Shown: positions 5,664 through 6,415 of the stretch, one piece after another
Layout: each line of letters starts with the position of its first letter
Numbering within the stretch: the first letter of the stretch is position 1
Source of the DNA: Deltaproteobacteria bacterium
Lineage (GTDB): Bacteria > Desulfobacterota > B13-G15
Assembly: GCA_003646705.1 (NCBI GenBank)
Contig: QMLK01000062.1
Span: 1 to 6,415 of the forward strand
Length of the DNA: 6,415 bases
Reading direction: 5' to 3'
The notes under the pieces: model-generated
Told to the model about the DNA's origin: nothing
The model's database searches: none
What the model saw: the letters and a program-made list of their open reading frames with translations, nothing else
Position numbers and translations under genes: made by a program

Positions 5664-6415
5664 TCAGTTGGGCAAACTCGTGATCCTGACAGCCCTCTGT
5701 CCCCTCGATAGTCCCGGCACCCCCTTGAAGAGGGGGACCCTCTGGACCTTCACCAGCAGTTCCTCCTCCACCCCGGTGGGGAGGCGGAGGACGTCGCCCT
5801 CTTTCATCTCGAGGATCCTGCGAGGGGGCATCCTGACCCTGCCCAGTTCCACCTCCACCGTGAGAGGGACCCTCATCAGGGCCTCATGAAGGGCCTTCCG
5901 CCAGTGGGGGTCCCCCCTGGCTTGGGGCCTCTCCCCTCGCAGGAGCTGTTCTCTGATCGGCTTGAGGACGGAGGCGGGCAGGCAGAGGGTGATGGCGCCT
6001 ACGGGGGCCTCAAGCTCCACGGTGAAACGAGCAGCCATCACCGCTTCGTCTTGAGGGACCACCGCGGCGAGCTGGGGGCTCAGCTCCACCTTCTCCAACT
6101 CGAAGCGCAGGGGATACAGCACCTCCCAGGCCTTCTTCAGATCCTCGAGGAGTATCTTCACGATGCGCCTGATCACCCTCATCTCTATGGGGGTGAAGTC
6201 CCGGCCCTCGACCTTTGTGCCCTCCACCTTGGGGCCTCCAAGCAACAGTTCCACGAAGGAGAAAACGAGTCCCGCCTCAAGCACCAGCAGGGCCGACCCC
6301 TGCAGAGGCTCCACCCTGAGCAGGGCCAGACCCGTCGGGACGGGGAGCCCCTTTATGAAGTCGGAGAAGCCGATGGCTTGCCGTTCCGAGAGGTCCACCT
6401 CCACCGCCTTGTGCA
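5664..6415 (-). CDS. fliM: Flagellar motor switch protein FliM, 5'-truncated by window edge
   Basis: FliM is the C-ring protein that binds FliG above and FliN below and receives CheY-P to switch rotation. About 249 residues are visible, read in frame from base 6413. Since FliM is usually 320-340 residues, roughly 80 N-terminal residues, including the CheY-P-binding segment, lie outside. The visible part starts inside the CheC-like middle domain. It contains the family stretch TKVEGRDFT followed by a conserved glutamate-containing helix, then a C-terminal SpoA domain over about the last 75 residues (PLTVEVELG through VRITSLPN). The GTG at 6404 could be read as a start, but the frame stays open upstream and homology continues, so it is internal. 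The FliG-contacting GGXG loop reads GGPK here. The gene leads into fliN after 12 bases. Identification is firm. Confidence 0.95.
   Translation of the reverse strand, partial: HKAVEVDLSERQAIGFSDFIKGLPVPTGLALLRVEPLQGSALLVLEAGLVFSFVELLLGGPKVEGTKVEGRDFTPIEMRVIRRIVKILLEDLKKAWEVLYPLRFELEKVELSPQLAAVVPQDEAVMAARFTVELEAPVGAITLCLPASVLKPIREQLLRGERPQARGDPHWRKALHEALMRVPLTVEVELGRVRMPPRRILEMKEGDVLRLPTGVEEELLVKVQRVPLFKGVPGLSRGQRAVRITSLPN

Noticed and set aside
5664..6404. GTG at 6404 as the real start of a short FliM
   Set aside because: The frame stays open to the window edge and the sequence at that point already aligns with the middle of the FliM CheC-like domain, so the gene begins outside.
1..6415. A novel or defence-type system hidden in the flagellar operon
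   Set aside because: All eight minus-strand genes are standard flagellar genes with no inserted cargo, no mobile element, no CRISPR-like repeats and no gap large enough for another gene.

Overview
The window is a stretch of a bacterial flagellar export and switch operon, read entirely from the minus strand. In transcription order (right to left) it holds fliM (5' end outside the window), fliN, fliO, fliP, fliQ, fliR, flhB and flhA (3' end outside the window). These encode two C-ring switch proteins, the FliO assembly factor, and all five membrane proteins of the flagellar type III export gate (FliP, FliQ, FliR, FlhB, FlhA). The protein sequences are intact across the window, with no frameshift, insertion or internal stop.

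The organism is a motile bacterium with GC-rich DNA that makes heavy use of AGG for arginine and of CTC, CCC and GGG codons. The short separate FliN (rather than FliY), the FliO and FliP signal peptides, and the unbroken fliMNOPQR-flhBA order point to a Gram-negative lineage of the Desulfobacterota, Nitrospirota or NC10 kind. That placement is inference and weak; the window has no rRNA or other phylogenetic marker.

Layout: 6415-5664 fliM (partial), 5651-5316 fliN, 5303-4800 fliO, 4803-4057 fliP, 4042-3773 fliQ, 3776-3003 fliR, 2999-1953 flhB, 1956-1 flhA (partial). Spacing never exceeds 14 bases. Three junctions (fliO/fliP, fliQ/fliR, flhB/flhA) are ATGA start-stop overlaps, and fliR and flhB sit in the same frame, separated by one TAG codon and one sense codon. 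No promoter or terminator is visible, so transcription starts upstream of base 6415 and continues past base 1. Almost every base is coding, and there is no gene-free stretch.

Functionally, FliP, FliQ and FliR form the helical export channel that FliO helps assemble. FlhB docks on that channel and switches substrate specificity, FlhA forms the cytoplasmic docking and energy-coupling ring, and FliM and FliN form the rotor switch and the entry platform for export substrates. No new system is present. The points worth a second look are residue-level departures in otherwise standard proteins: FlhB has NPVR where the autocleavage motif is normally NPTH, FliM has GGPK where GGXG is expected, FliP has Phe in its methionine-rich loop, and fliR and flhB are one stop codon away from being a fusion gene.
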